From the NCBI GenBank assembly GCA_023459055.1, contig JAEWVR010000030.1, positions 26,495 to 90,494 of the forward strand: a DNA stretch of 64,000 bases, in the 5' to 3' direction. The stretch's first letter is position 1, and the number at the start of each line of letters is the position of its first letter. Made by a program: the position numbers and the translations under genes. The notes beneath the pieces are model-generated. The model saw only the letters and a list, made by a program, of their open reading frames with translations. It did no database searches and had not been told where the DNA came from. The stretch comes from Fibrobacterota bacterium. GTDB lineage: Bacteria; Fibrobacterota; Chitinivibrionia; Chitinivibrionales; Chitinispirillaceae. This document shows positions 43,860 through 52,888 of this stretch, piece by piece.

Positions 43860-44402
43860 TTACATCGTATCTAAATACGTAAGTGCATGAAACAATGCAG
43901 CGACGTGCATTGCCTGAGGAATTTTATTGTGTTTTAACAGTGAATGGATTTCATTCATTGGAACGTTTACAACCTCTATATGCTCACTTTCATCAAGCGT
44001 CTGTTCCTGTTTGCATACCGCATGAAGCGCCAGAAATGCATGCACTGCATTTGTCTGCTTATCAGGGTTAGGATAGAGTTTACTGAGCGGAATAATGGTG
44101 GTACTTTCAAATCCGGTTTCTTCAAGCAGTTCTCGTTGTGCGGTAACCGATGGATCAGTTTCATCGGGATCAACCACACCGGACGGAAGTTCAAGAATAA
44201 CATCCTGAATACCGTGCCGATACTGGCGGATAAGGATTATCTCGTTCGAATCTGTTACCGGGACAACATTAATCCAGTCTGGATACTCATAAACATAAAA
44301 AGGAGCGACAATTCTCCCGTCAGGCATCTGGCACTCATCCGCACGTAATGAAATCCAACGGTCCTTAACGATATAATTTGATGCTTTTATTGTCCATTTC
44401 AT
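43860..44402 (-). CDS. Nudix hydrolase (ADP-ribose pyrophosphatase-like)
   Basis: A 180-residue protein of the Nudix family most like ADP-sugar pyrophosphatases. The Nudix box runs from GVVDPDE to RELLEETGF, with one residue more than the consensus between the first Glu and the RE pair. LPSGVV and YPNPDKQT segments fit ADP-ribose-type enzymes. The ATG at 44402 is chosen because GGAG lies 6 bases ahead; the earlier start adds 13 unconserved residues. Confidence 0.88.
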   Translation of the reverse strand: MKWTIKASNYIVKDRWISLRADECQMPDGRIVAPFYVYEYPDWINVVPVTDSNEIILIRQYRHGIQDVILELPSGVVDPDETDPSVTAQRELLEETGFESTTIIPLSKLYPNPDKQTNAVHAFLALHAVCKQEQTLDESEHIEVVNVPMNEIHSLLKHNKIPQAMHVAALFHALTYLDTM

Positions 44403-44485
44403 ATTCTGCTCCTGATTCTTATACGTATGTATCTGTAACATAGATGCTTCAACTGATTAGTTACAATATTGTTATTGGTGAATCG

Positions 44486-44509
44486 AATATATATGTCGAC
44501 ATATATATT
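44486..44509. promoter_or_regulatory. Perfect 24-bp palindrome, candidate operator
   Basis: AATATATATGTCGACATATATATT is perfectly self-complementary over 24 bp. It lies in the 230-bp divergent gap between the Nudix gene (start 84 bases away) and the first Cys-rich gene (start 124 bases away). The size and symmetry fit a dimeric regulator such as an ArsR/SmtB- or MerR/Fur-like protein, but no such regulator is encoded in the window. Confidence 0.55.
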
Positions 44510-44632
44510 GGTTATCTTTTAGTATTTTAAATTTTTGTTTCAGAAAACAGCACTATGAGTGTACATTTTATGGTGGATAATTGTGATTAAAATGTTCACT
44601 GATGTGATAAACATAAAACAGGTTGAGCATTC

Positions 44633-44992
44633 ATGAAAAAAGTTTTTTCATTATTTTCTGTTGTGCTGATGGTACTCTTCAGCAACTATCAGGTATATGC
44701 TCAGGTATTCTGTCAAGAGTCAAAGTGTTTCGGTTGTTGTCCATCTGAAAGTTCCGGATTTTCATCATGTAAGTGTGATGTTGGAAAAAACGATACAGAT
44801 GATCATAAAAAGGGTGTATCTGCTGTAACTGTTTCGAAGGTTATTGTAAGATTTTACTATTCATCAATCGTACTGCATTCATACGTTTTGGATCTTATTA
44901 ATTCCGGAGCTGTTGAATTTCAAAAACTAAAAACTGATAATAGCACCTCTTCGCTTACTATGTCGTCGTTTCAAATACCTCTAAGGATTTGA
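44633..44992 (+). CDS. Small secreted Cys-containing protein
   Basis: A 119-residue protein with a signal peptide (about 1-24, ending QVYAQ). A Cys cluster follows: FCQESKCFGCCPSES then SCKCDVG (six to seven Cys within about 25 residues), then an acidic-basic stretch NDTDDHKK with His. The last 60 residues lack Cys and are rich in Val/Ser. I do not recognise a family. The Cys and His near the mature N-terminus suggest metal or thiol chemistry outside the cytoplasm. It lies 129 bases before the metallothionein-like gene, on the same strand. Confidence 0.6.
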   Translation: MKKVFSLFSVVLMVLFSNYQVYAQVFCQESKCFGCCPSESSGFSSCKCDVGKNDTDDHKKGVSAVTVSKVIVRFYYSSIVLHSYVLDLINSGAVEFQKLKTDNSTSSLTMSSFQIPLRI

Positions 44993-45120
44993 TTTCGTGG
45001 ATGTATTTGTTGCTTATTGCACATGCTTATGCAGCTGGACAGCACAACTTCGGGTACAATTTCAGGTGTGCTGGTATGAAAATGTTAATTATGTTAATTT
45101 TTTATAAAAGGAAATAATAA

Positions 45121-45438
45121 ATGAGACTTCTTTCCATATCACTATTTATAATTTTGGCAGTTACCTTTTCATCTTTTGCAGGTGGCAAATGCTGCCCGGT
45201 AAAAGACGGTAAACAGATAAGCTGCGCGGTTGATGGAAAATGTACATGTGACGCATCATGTACCTGTAAAGATGCAACAGGTAATTGCACTTGTAAGGAT
45301 GGTTGCAAATGTAATGGGGCATCATGCAGCGGAAAGACTGGTAAATCTGCAGATTGCAAAAAAGCCTGTGGTGATAATTGCACAGGAGCGGCAGGAGACC
45401 ATGTCGGCAAGTGTAAATCCAGATGCAAAGTAAACTGA
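45121..45438 (+). CDS. Secreted Cys-rich metallothionein-like protein
   Basis: A 105-residue protein with a signal peptide (about 1-20, ending SSFAGG). The mature part has 17 Cys in about 85 residues, many as CxC or CxxxC units (KCTCDASCTCK; NCTCKDGCKCNG) with Lys, Asp and Gly between and almost no aromatic or aliphatic residues. This composition is that of a metallothionein, but export is unusual. It could sequester Cu, Zn or Cd in the periplasm or outside. AAGGA lies 8 bases before the ATG. It is near another secreted Cys-containing protein and the palindromic operator candidate. Confidence 0.7.
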   Translation: MRLLSISLFIILAVTFSSFAGGKCCPVKDGKQISCAVDGKCTCDASCTCKDATGNCTCKDGCKCNGASCSGKTGKSADCKKACGDNCTGAAGDHVGKCKSRCKVN

Positions 45439-45591
45439 TTAACTGAATCCTTGTTTCATCCGGATCGTTCCGGATGAAACATTTCTGTGGCGTAACCACT
45501 CCTCAATTGCGATTAATTCCTGTTCATGGTACTATTTCAAATACTTTTATAGCAGTTGCAGCTATCCGGTACTTATTTTCAAGCCTGATGA

Positions 45592-46821
45592 ATGTATCAC
45601 TCTTTTCAGGCAGACTTATTTTTGACCTCTGTTTTAAATGCATCATGTTGGAATAATGCACTCCTGATGGCTCAGTGTTTCAGAGCGCAGAAAACACAGG
45701 ATGCAATAAGATTTTATGGGGACTTACGATTAGAGCCATTGTCATTTTCAAAAAAGCTCGCAGGACAATTTACTTCTGAAGAGAGAATTCAAATAACCGA
45801 ATGGATTGCACTTTCAGAAAAAATAAAGTCCAAGTTTGGCATTTCGCATATGCTCCTCTGCGATAGACTTGCATACGAGCAGTCAACCGGACGATTACTG
45901 AGCGAATGGAAAACCAGACTCTGGCCACAAAATGTTGCTATTGCAGATTTGTGCTGTGGTATGGGTGGTGATTCCCTCTTTCTACCAGACACGCATAAGG
46001 TGATTGGAGTCGATCTGGATCCTTTCCGGCTGGTTATGTTTAAGACAAACAGTGAGCTGCTAAATAGAAAATTTCTTACAATACAGGGTGATGCGCTGAC
46101 TTTTCCAACGAAAGCCACCTATGCGCACATTGATCCGGCTCGCCGCAACGACCGGAATCAGAATCAACGGAAACTCGAATTGACACCATCATGGGAACAG
46201 GTGCAATCTATTGCATCACACTATACCGGACTTATGGTTAAACTGCCACCGGCATTTCCTGATGAGCTTGTTCCTGTCACCTCCCACCAGCTCTTTCTGG
46301 GATCATCAAAGGATTGCCTCGAAATAGTACTGCTGCTTGGTGAATGGTCACATCTGCGATTTATAGGAAATTGCTGCGCTGTGCATGCTGATACCGGCGA
46401 TATCTATTGTGCTGACAGAGCATCGATTCCGGTATCTCTTGATACTGGGTGCGGCAATATAATCTGGGAGCCATCACCGGTGATGATCCGTTCCCATTTA
46501 TATCGTCACTGGGGAAAAATGCATGGACTCTCAATACTGGATAATGCAGTTGCTTATTTGACAGGTGATACAATCATACATGAACCCTGGGCAAAAGGGT
46601 ACAGGGTGATCGATTCCTGCACAATGCATCAATCTGCCATAAAGTCGATGCTTCAAAAACACGATATAGGGAATCTGATTATAAAGAAGCGTGGCGTTGA
46701 TATTGATCCTGATGCAGAGATCCGGAAGCTTAAGGCAAAGGGATCAAATACGGGCATATTGATATATACCCGCTATCAGAGCCGTCCGATTGTATTTCTT
46801 ACATCACCACTGACATATTAA
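45592..46821 (+). CDS. Class I SAM-dependent methyltransferase with THUMP-like domain
   Basis: A 409-residue cytoplasmic protein. The SAM-binding motif ADLCCGMGGD (about 120-129) is followed by GVDLDPFRL and the substrate motif HIDPARR. The C-terminal part (about 290-405), ending SRPIVFLTSPLTY, resembles the THUMP-like domain of a family of predicted rRNA or tRNA methyltransferases. The first ATG has no ribosome site; an ATG 25 codons later is possible. The nucleic acid target is unknown. Confidence 0.8.
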   Translation: MYHSFQADLFLTSVLNASCWNNALLMAQCFRAQKTQDAIRFYGDLRLEPLSFSKKLAGQFTSEERIQITEWIALSEKIKSKFGISHMLLCDRLAYEQSTGRLLSEWKTRLWPQNVAIADLCCGMGGDSLFLPDTHKVIGVDLDPFRLVMFKTNSELLNRKFLTIQGDALTFPTKATYAHIDPARRNDRNQNQRKLELTPSWEQVQSIASHYTGLMVKLPPAFPDELVPVTSHQLFLGSSKDCLEIVLLLGEWSHLRFIGNCCAVHADTGDIYCADRASIPVSLDTGCGNIIWEPSPVMIRSHLYRHWGKMHGLSILDNAVAYLTGDTIIHEPWAKGYRVIDSCTMHQSAIKSMLQKHDIGNLIIKKRGVDIDPDAEIRKLKAKGSNTGILIYTRYQSRPIVFLTSPLTY

Positions 46822-46932
46822 GTGCGTCTCCAGCGTTTTTTTGAATATGAAAAAGCTGTTTCCACTATATTTATCAGAATATAGGAGCAAATTTTATCAA
46901 TTTGTCATGCCAGTTCAAAATATCACAGGAAC

Positions 46933-48549
46933 TCAATAATAGCAGGCACTGGTAAATGCCTTAAAAATCCGATTGTCAGTTGTGAGAGTACTTGCCTCCA
47001 GACGAATATATACGGGTAAACCATCAGCGGGTACTGTAACTGTCTCCTCTATACTAAAGGAATTATCGGTGTAGTGTTTTGCAAATAATTGTGATTCTGT
47101 ATCTGCATTTTTATAGTATGCAAACAATGAGATTTGTGTGATACAACCAAATTCGCCGGTAGATTTTATAATCATTAGAAGATTTGTTTGTGTGGCATCA
47201 AGCTTTTCGAATGAAATCAGAGAGCAAGATGGATGCAAGGTATCACATATATTTACATACGGGCCAGTTGTTATAAACGTTTTGCCCTGCCTGATACAAT
47301 CAAGAATAGATTGTTCCGAATGGCAGCCTGAATACACGCCGGTTTTTCCAAATCCCATATATCGATCATTGTTTTCAAGAATACTGATAAAAGGGGTTTT
47401 AATTGCCCGGTACCGGTTAAAATCACCATGAGCATCATTTCCGGCAATCAGGGCAAGTTTTTTCCCTTTTTGTAACGCGTGAATCCAGAGCAATTTTCCG
47501 CGATCCCATGCTCCTTTATAGCTCCCATTGAATGCCTGAACACCACTGATCCCGTTAGTATCAATATCTTTCTGAGTCCAGGTACCACGGTTTAAAAAAA
47601 GAAACTGCATCAGTGTCTTTTTTGATCCGGGATGTGCAGCATAGGCAATTCCTCCCTGAGAATGAATCCGAGATATCGCCTTGTCAATCGGCAGGTCTGC
47701 ACCGAACACTTTTTTCCTTCGTGCTCCATCAGAAGATCCGTTGATATACTCTTTTATCCCGACTCCACAGAGATGAATTACGTTACCATTACCGTTAAGG
47801 CAGGATATTTCCTCTCCCCGCAGAAACGTTATATCGTGTTTTTTTTTATACTGATTTTGAAGTGAATTCCAGCGTTGTAACGATGCCTCCTCAGTGAGGT
47901 AGTTTTGCATTGAACAGCACAGATCATACGAGTGGTCGGTGATTGCGACAAAGTCAAGACCTGATGCTTTGGCTGTTATGTCAACTACATCCAGAGGTGG
48001 TCCAAACTCGACATGACTCTGCGAATACTGCGAGTGAAAATGCAAATCTCCATACAGGCAGTCTGGATATCCTGGCGGATAAGTATCACTGATATGGCAG
48101 CAGAGAGGAAACTTTGATGATGTCTGAAAGTTGTCGTTAAGAACATCAAAGGTTTTCTTTCCATAACGGAATGAAGCCATACAATTGAGATATATGGAGC
48201 CGGTTGGAAGTTTATTCCGTTTTAAGATAATTATATAAACTGTCTGATTACCTGAGAAATCATGGCTTATTTCAAAGTGCAAAAGATCATCAAATTGAAA
48301 AAGAACCGGTTTGCTGCCGATTTGATTAATAGTAATTGAAATATCACAAAGTGAAACTGGCTGAGAAATGGTGTCATTAATGATTAGTGTTACAGGGAGA
48401 TCTGATTGAGGATTTATACGCCGTGGACAATCAAATAATATTTCAGGGATACGTTTGTACAAAAGACTTGGCATCCATCTAAAAAACCTGAAATGTGTTT
48501 CAGCGTATAGCGCAAGGGGAAATAAGATTTCTATATTTGCAAATGACAT
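46933..48549 (-). CDS. PHP-domain metal-dependent phosphoesterase
   Basis: A 538-residue protein. Residues about 165-420 are a PHP domain with the metal motifs DLHFHSQYSQSH, AITDHSYDL, LRGEEIS, YAAHPGSK and GNDAHGDF, as in CehA/McbA-type phosphoesterases. The N-terminal 160 residues form a beta-rich domain of unknown kind and the C-terminal 110 a beta-sandwich-like region. The substrate could be a phosphodiester or phosphonate, or the protein may act on a carbohydrate; it is not fixed. Confidence 0.8.
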   Translation of the reverse strand: MSFANIEILFPLALYAETHFRFFRWMPSLLYKRIPEILFDCPRRINPQSDLPVTLIINDTISQPVSLCDISITINQIGSKPVLFQFDDLLHFEISHDFSGNQTVYIIILKRNKLPTGSIYLNCMASFRYGKKTFDVLNDNFQTSSKFPLCCHISDTYPPGYPDCLYGDLHFHSQYSQSHVEFGPPLDVVDITAKASGLDFVAITDHSYDLCCSMQNYLTEEASLQRWNSLQNQYKKKHDITFLRGEEISCLNGNGNVIHLCGVGIKEYINGSSDGARRKKVFGADLPIDKAISRIHSQGGIAYAAHPGSKKTLMQFLFLNRGTWTQKDIDTNGISGVQAFNGSYKGAWDRGKLLWIHALQKGKKLALIAGNDAHGDFNRYRAIKTPFISILENNDRYMGFGKTGVYSGCHSEQSILDCIRQGKTFITTGPYVNICDTLHPSCSLISFEKLDATQTNLLMIIKSTGEFGCITQISLFAYYKNADTESQLFAKHYTDNSFSIEETVTVPADGLPVYIRLEASTLTTDNRIFKAFTSACYY

Positions 48550-48663
48550 CCGGTAACCAGCATATTCTGTTATTTATTCCTGCCAGTTGAAGAAACAACA
48601 GAATGGAATGCAGATAGTTATAATTAGTCAATGTCTGATCAGGTTCAATGTCCCGAACTGACA

Positions 48664-50547
48664 TTAATTAAAGCTGATTCCTCTCCAGGCTGCTTCTGAA
48701 GCAAGATTTTCTTTTTCTTTAACGGCTTCCCGGGCTTGTGGCAAATTTGGACTGTCTTTCAGGATAGTCAATAGTGTTTCCCATGCGTTAACCGCTACAA
48801 TAAGATTTTCAGATTGAGGATTGTCTCTGAAAACCGCTGTTAAAATTCTTGCCCTATAACGAAAGATCTCCAGACCAAGTGACTTTTTATCAATTAGTTC
48901 ACTTGGAAGTTCCTCCGCTTTTAACAAACACCCAAGTGCCTCAGCATAACGTTTTTTTGATAACATGTAGCGTGCTGTATGGAAGTAATATTCACCATCA
49001 TTCAGAGTAACAGCATCAAGGGCATTAACAAATTCAGCATCACTGCTGCCTGATGATCTCAAGGTGTAAAGAATAACTTCTTTGCGTTTTGAGAATTTCT
49101 CAGGAATAGTTAATACAAATGCTTTAAGGGTGTCATACTCATGATTTATCCACTTGCTTTTAAGTGTATTAACGATATCAGGATATCCAGCATCCGCACT
49201 ATCCTGAAAAAAAGCATTAGAGATCATAAAGTCTGCAAGCTGGAACGAGTCAACTATTTCAGTAATCAGTTTTTTATTTCGTTCTTCAAACAATAATGAT
49301 GTATCTACTGGAATAAACGGGAAAACTGAATTCAGACTCTGTTGTACTGACAATTTGAAAGTCGAAAAATCATCACGTTTAACAAATAAATTCAATGCAA
49401 CCGAGCCACCCAGGAGCAAACCGGCGGTTATTCCTGCATATAAGAATACTGCAGGTGACTTCTTTTGTGGTGACGGGATAATAAATGGCTCATTGTATTT
49501 GCGTTTTGATGTATACAGTGCGATTATATCATCGGCAGAGTCTCGTGTGTGCTTGTAATGAACCTTCTCAAGCTGCTGTTTTACAGAAAGAGCATCGTCA
49601 GGGCGATGTGTTTTTTCAAACGACAGGCAGCGTTCAATAATACGTGTCAACTGATCCGGTATATTTCTATCAATTCTCTTTATTGATGGTACCAGATGAC
49701 TTTTACGCATTTTCATTATTGCATCCGGTGATGCCCCATTAAAGACACGGCTACCGGTAGCCAGTTCATAGAGGATACATCCCAGCGAGAAAAGATCAGA
49801 ACGGGCATCTGGGACAGATTTATTAAATAAAATCTCAGGAGCAATGTATTGTGCTGTTCCAATACTTGAGTCAGGGTGAAGTCCCTCACGGGCATCCTGA
49901 AGCGGTGTTGCCATCCCGAAATCAAGTATTTTTAATACGCCAATATCCGCAAGCATAATATTTGATGGTTTCAGGTCAAGGTGCAGGAAACCATGATAAT
50001 GCTTTTTGTCAATTTCATATTTGCAGTGGTGAATATAGTCAAGCGCTTTACAAATTGAAATGCCGATCGCTGTAACCAGTGCCACGGGTAACGGAGCAAA
50101 TTTTGTAATCATCTCTAAAAGAGAAAATCCGGTGACTTTTTCCATTTCAATAAATGGAAGTCCATTCCACCTACCAACTGTATGCACTACCGGGATATTA
50201 GGATGACTAAGCTGCGAACAGACTTTAAACTCTTTTAAAAAACGACTAAGACTCTCGTCGTTGTGATTTGGTCTGAGTAATTTAACGGCTCTGTAAAACC
50301 CCAGCTCTTTATTGCGGATTTCGTAGAGTATCGCTGCACCACCGTGTCCTAAAATACCCGAAATATGCCCGGAACTGAGCATTATAGGCTGGGTACCATC
50401 AGGAAGAATTATATCGGATTCATAATTCTGCTTCTGCAACCCGGATGTTTCAATTAATACCTCATCTTCACTATCCTGAGAAATTACAAATCCAGCCGGA
50501 TGATGCGATTCTGTCTTTGAAACCTGTAAGCCATCATTGTTGTGCAT
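48664..50547 (-). CDS. Hanks-type serine/threonine kinase, membrane-anchored
   Basis: A 627-residue protein. The kinase domain (about 58-330) has the glycine loop GHGGAA (67-72), the ATP lysine Lys89 (AVKLL), the catalytic loop HLDLKPSN (Asp191; Leu190 replaces the usual Arg), DFG (209-211) and APE (236-238). A membrane segment at about 365-389 leads to an outside helical domain of about 235 residues, which may contain TPR-like helices. Such kinases sense wall or envelope signals. There is no phosphatase gene nearby. Confidence 0.9.
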   Translation of the reverse strand: MHNNDGLQVSKTESHHPAGFVISQDSEDEVLIETSGLQKQNYESDIILPDGTQPIMLSSGHISGILGHGGAAILYEIRNKELGFYRAVKLLRPNHNDESLSRFLKEFKVCSQLSHPNIPVVHTVGRWNGLPFIEMEKVTGFSLLEMITKFAPLPVALVTAIGISICKALDYIHHCKYEIDKKHYHGFLHLDLKPSNIMLADIGVLKILDFGMATPLQDAREGLHPDSSIGTAQYIAPEILFNKSVPDARSDLFSLGCILYELATGSRVFNGASPDAIMKMRKSHLVPSIKRIDRNIPDQLTRIIERCLSFEKTHRPDDALSVKQQLEKVHYKHTRDSADDIIALYTSKRKYNEPFIIPSPQKKSPAVFLYAGITAGLLLGGSVALNLFVKRDDFSTFKLSVQQSLNSVFPFIPVDTSLLFEERNKKLITEIVDSFQLADFMISNAFFQDSADAGYPDIVNTLKSKWINHEYDTLKAFVLTIPEKFSKRKEVILYTLRSSGSSDAEFVNALDAVTLNDGEYYFHTARYMLSKKRYAEALGCLLKAEELPSELIDKKSLGLEIFRYRARILTAVFRDNPQSENLIVAVNAWETLLTILKDSPNLPQAREAVKEKENLASEAAWRGISFN

Positions 50548-50995
50548 AAATGTTCTACTTTTTCCCTTTGATGATTAGCATTACTATATATAAAATACCT
50601 TTTTTATATCAAAAGGGCTTAAAAAAAGTGCTTGTTTCCAGTGTTGCTTGTGTAAACAGGTAAATAACAATGAGTTATGAAAATAGCCTTTTTTTTGTAA
50701 ATTTTCAAGTAGTTTCTATGTCGATTTAAACTTTTTTTTGCGACACCATACAAATGAAGTAACAAGTAATGTGGAGATAACAGGTAATTCAATGAATCTT
50801 TTATAGTATAAGACATTTTTGTAATAAAGGCAAGTGCTATCTTTCTATTGAATATTCTGTTTCAATAAATTTATCAATATCCATCGTATTCAAAAAGTCA
50901 TCCGGTGAAAACATGCTTTTCAGAGAACCCCGGCTGAACGTATATTATGGTTCTAAAATTAAAATGGTTCATTAAGAAAAGGTCATTATTACCAT
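50548..50995. other. Divergent intergenic region of 448 bp
   Basis: No gene is seen; an AT-rich minus-strand frame of 65 codons has no ribosome site. It must hold the promoters of the kinase gene and of gltX. Confidence 0.5.
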
Positions 50996-52453
50996 ATGGA
51001 TAAAAAAATTCGGGTTCGTTTTGCACCATCCCCTACAGGCTATCTACATGTTGGTGGCGCACGAAGTGCGTTGTTTAATTACCTGTTTGCAAAAAAAACA
51101 GGTGGAACATTCATTCTTCGTATTGAGGATACCGATCAGAACCGGTTTGTTGAAAATGCATGCAAAGAGATTTATGACAGCTTGAAATGGATGGGACTCG
51201 ACTGGGATGAAGGCCCTGAGGTCGGTGGCAATTTCGGACCTTATGTCCAGTCCGAGCGCCTTGATATTTATAAAAAATATGCACAGGATTTGCTTGATAA
51301 GGGACATGCTTATCGTTGCTTCTGTACTCCAGAACGTATTGCATCTGTACGTGAAGCTCAGGAAAAAGCTAAACAACCTGCCGGATATGATAAATCATGC
51401 AGAAATCTTTCAAAAGAACAGATCCAGGAAAATCTTGATAAAGGAATGCCATATGTGATCCGGTTCAGGATTCCGGCAGGTAGAGTAGTAGCCTTTAATG
51501 ACCGTATCCGGGGTAACATTGAGTATAGTAGTGATATTCTTGACGATCTGGTACTTATTAAAACTGATGGATTTCCGACATATCATATGGCAAATGTTGT
51601 TGATGACCACCTGATGGAAATCAGTCATGTACTCCGCGGTGATGAGTGGATTGCGTCAACACCGCGTCATGTGCTTATTTATGAGGCATTCGGATGGCAG
51701 CATCCTGAATTCGCGCATCTGCCGGTAATTTTATCCCCTGATGGCGGCAAATTATCAAAACGTAAAGGTGCTGCATCGGTGATGGATTACAAAAGGGGAG
51801 GATTTCTTCCTGAAGCACTGTTTAATTTTCTTGCATTCCTCGGATGGTCGCCGGGTGATGATCGCGAGAAAATGCCCAAAACTGAACTTATTGATGCATT
51901 CTCGCTTGATCAGGTATCACCAAAAGCATCAGTTCTTGATGAAAAGAAACTTGAATGGATGAACGGCCTATATATGGCTGAATGCAGTAATAATGTAATC
52001 ATGAACGAGGTACTACCGGCATGGATCGAAAAAGGATGGGTTAGTGCAACAACAAGTTTATCTGATCCCCGTCTTGTTTCTATTGTTGACATGATGAAAG
52101 TTCGATCCAAAAGATTGACTGAACTTGCAGATAATGCATTCTATTTCTTTGTCGATCCGGTAGAGTATGAGGAAAAAGCTGCTAAGAAGAATTTTACACC
52201 GGCATCAAAAATACTTCTTGAGACGATTCACAAGGAGCTTACAGCATCAAATGATTTTTCGCATGGATCACTTGAGGCGTTGTATCGTTCGATTGCTGAG
52301 AAGACCGGTGCATCATCAGGGCATCTGATCCATCCAACTCGTTTGTCAATTAGTGGCGTGAGTTTCGGACCGGGTTTGTTCGAATTGATGGAACTGCTTG
52401 GAAAAGAGACTGTGCTGCGGAGAATCGAAAACGCGATTAAAAAAATTGCATAA
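50996..52453 (+). CDS. gltX: Glutamate-tRNA ligase
   Basis: A 485-residue class I aminoacyl-tRNA synthetase that charges tRNA-Glu. The HIGH-type motif HVGG is at 18-21 (GYLHVGG) and the KMSKS-type motif KLSKR at 252-256. The length and the C-terminal anticodon-binding domain are usual for the bacterial discriminating or non-discriminating form. glnS is two genes on, so a separate tRNA-Gln synthetase exists in this organism. Confidence 0.95.
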   Translation: MDKKIRVRFAPSPTGYLHVGGARSALFNYLFAKKTGGTFILRIEDTDQNRFVENACKEIYDSLKWMGLDWDEGPEVGGNFGPYVQSERLDIYKKYAQDLLDKGHAYRCFCTPERIASVREAQEKAKQPAGYDKSCRNLSKEQIQENLDKGMPYVIRFRIPAGRVVAFNDRIRGNIEYSSDILDDLVLIKTDGFPTYHMANVVDDHLMEISHVLRGDEWIASTPRHVLIYEAFGWQHPEFAHLPVILSPDGGKLSKRKGAASVMDYKRGGFLPEALFNFLAFLGWSPGDDREKMPKTELIDAFSLDQVSPKASVLDEKKLEWMNGLYMAECSNNVIMNEVLPAWIEKGWVSATTSLSDPRLVSIVDMMKVRSKRLTELADNAFYFFVDPVEYEEKAAKKNFTPASKILLETIHKELTASNDFSHGSLEALYRSIAEKTGASSGHLIHPTRLSISGVSFGPGLFELMELLGKETVLRRIENAIKKIA

Positions 52454-52502
52454 TAATACCGATAGAAGTATCAGAGGTTAATAATAAAAAAGGTATGATG
52501 TC

Positions 52503-52805
52503 ATGATAAAGCATGTTGTTCTATGGAAACTGGCTGATAGTGCAGAGGGTGCATCAAAGAATCAGAATTCCCTTAAAATTAAAGAGATGATAGAGGCTCT
52601 GAGAAAATCGATTCCTCAGATTGTAAAGGTCGAAGTTGGCATTAACGTTAATAAATCTGATGCTGCGTGGGATGTTGCACTGTATTCTGAATTCAAATCA
52701 CAGCAGGATCTGGACATTTATCAGGAACATCCTGAACACAAAAAAGTTGCTGCGTTTATTGGAAAAGTACGAACCGATCGTGCTGTTGCTGATTATGAAA
52801 TGTAA
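52503..52805 (+). CDS. Dabb family stress-responsive protein
   Basis: A 100-residue ferredoxin-fold protein beginning MIKHVVLWKL, with VGINVNKSDAAWDVALYSEF and YQEHPEHKKV typical of the Dabb (dimeric alpha-beta barrel) family. Members serve in varied stress and secondary-metabolism roles. Its job here is open. It is cotranscribed with gltX probably, since it follows by 49 bases. Confidence 0.9.
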   Translation: MIKHVVLWKLADSAEGASKNQNSLKIKEMIEALRKSIPQIVKVEVGINVNKSDAAWDVALYSEFKSQQDLDIYQEHPEHKKVAAFIGKVRTDRAVADYEM

Positions 52806-52888
52806 ATATAGGTTGTCAATTTCGAAATTGATCTGTAAAACGAGTAATTGAATTTAAATAAGAATTTACTAAAATGTAAAGGTACACT

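Noticed and set aside
50619..50816. 65-codon minus-strand frame before gltX
   Set aside because: No ribosome site or recognisable domain and AT-rich composition.
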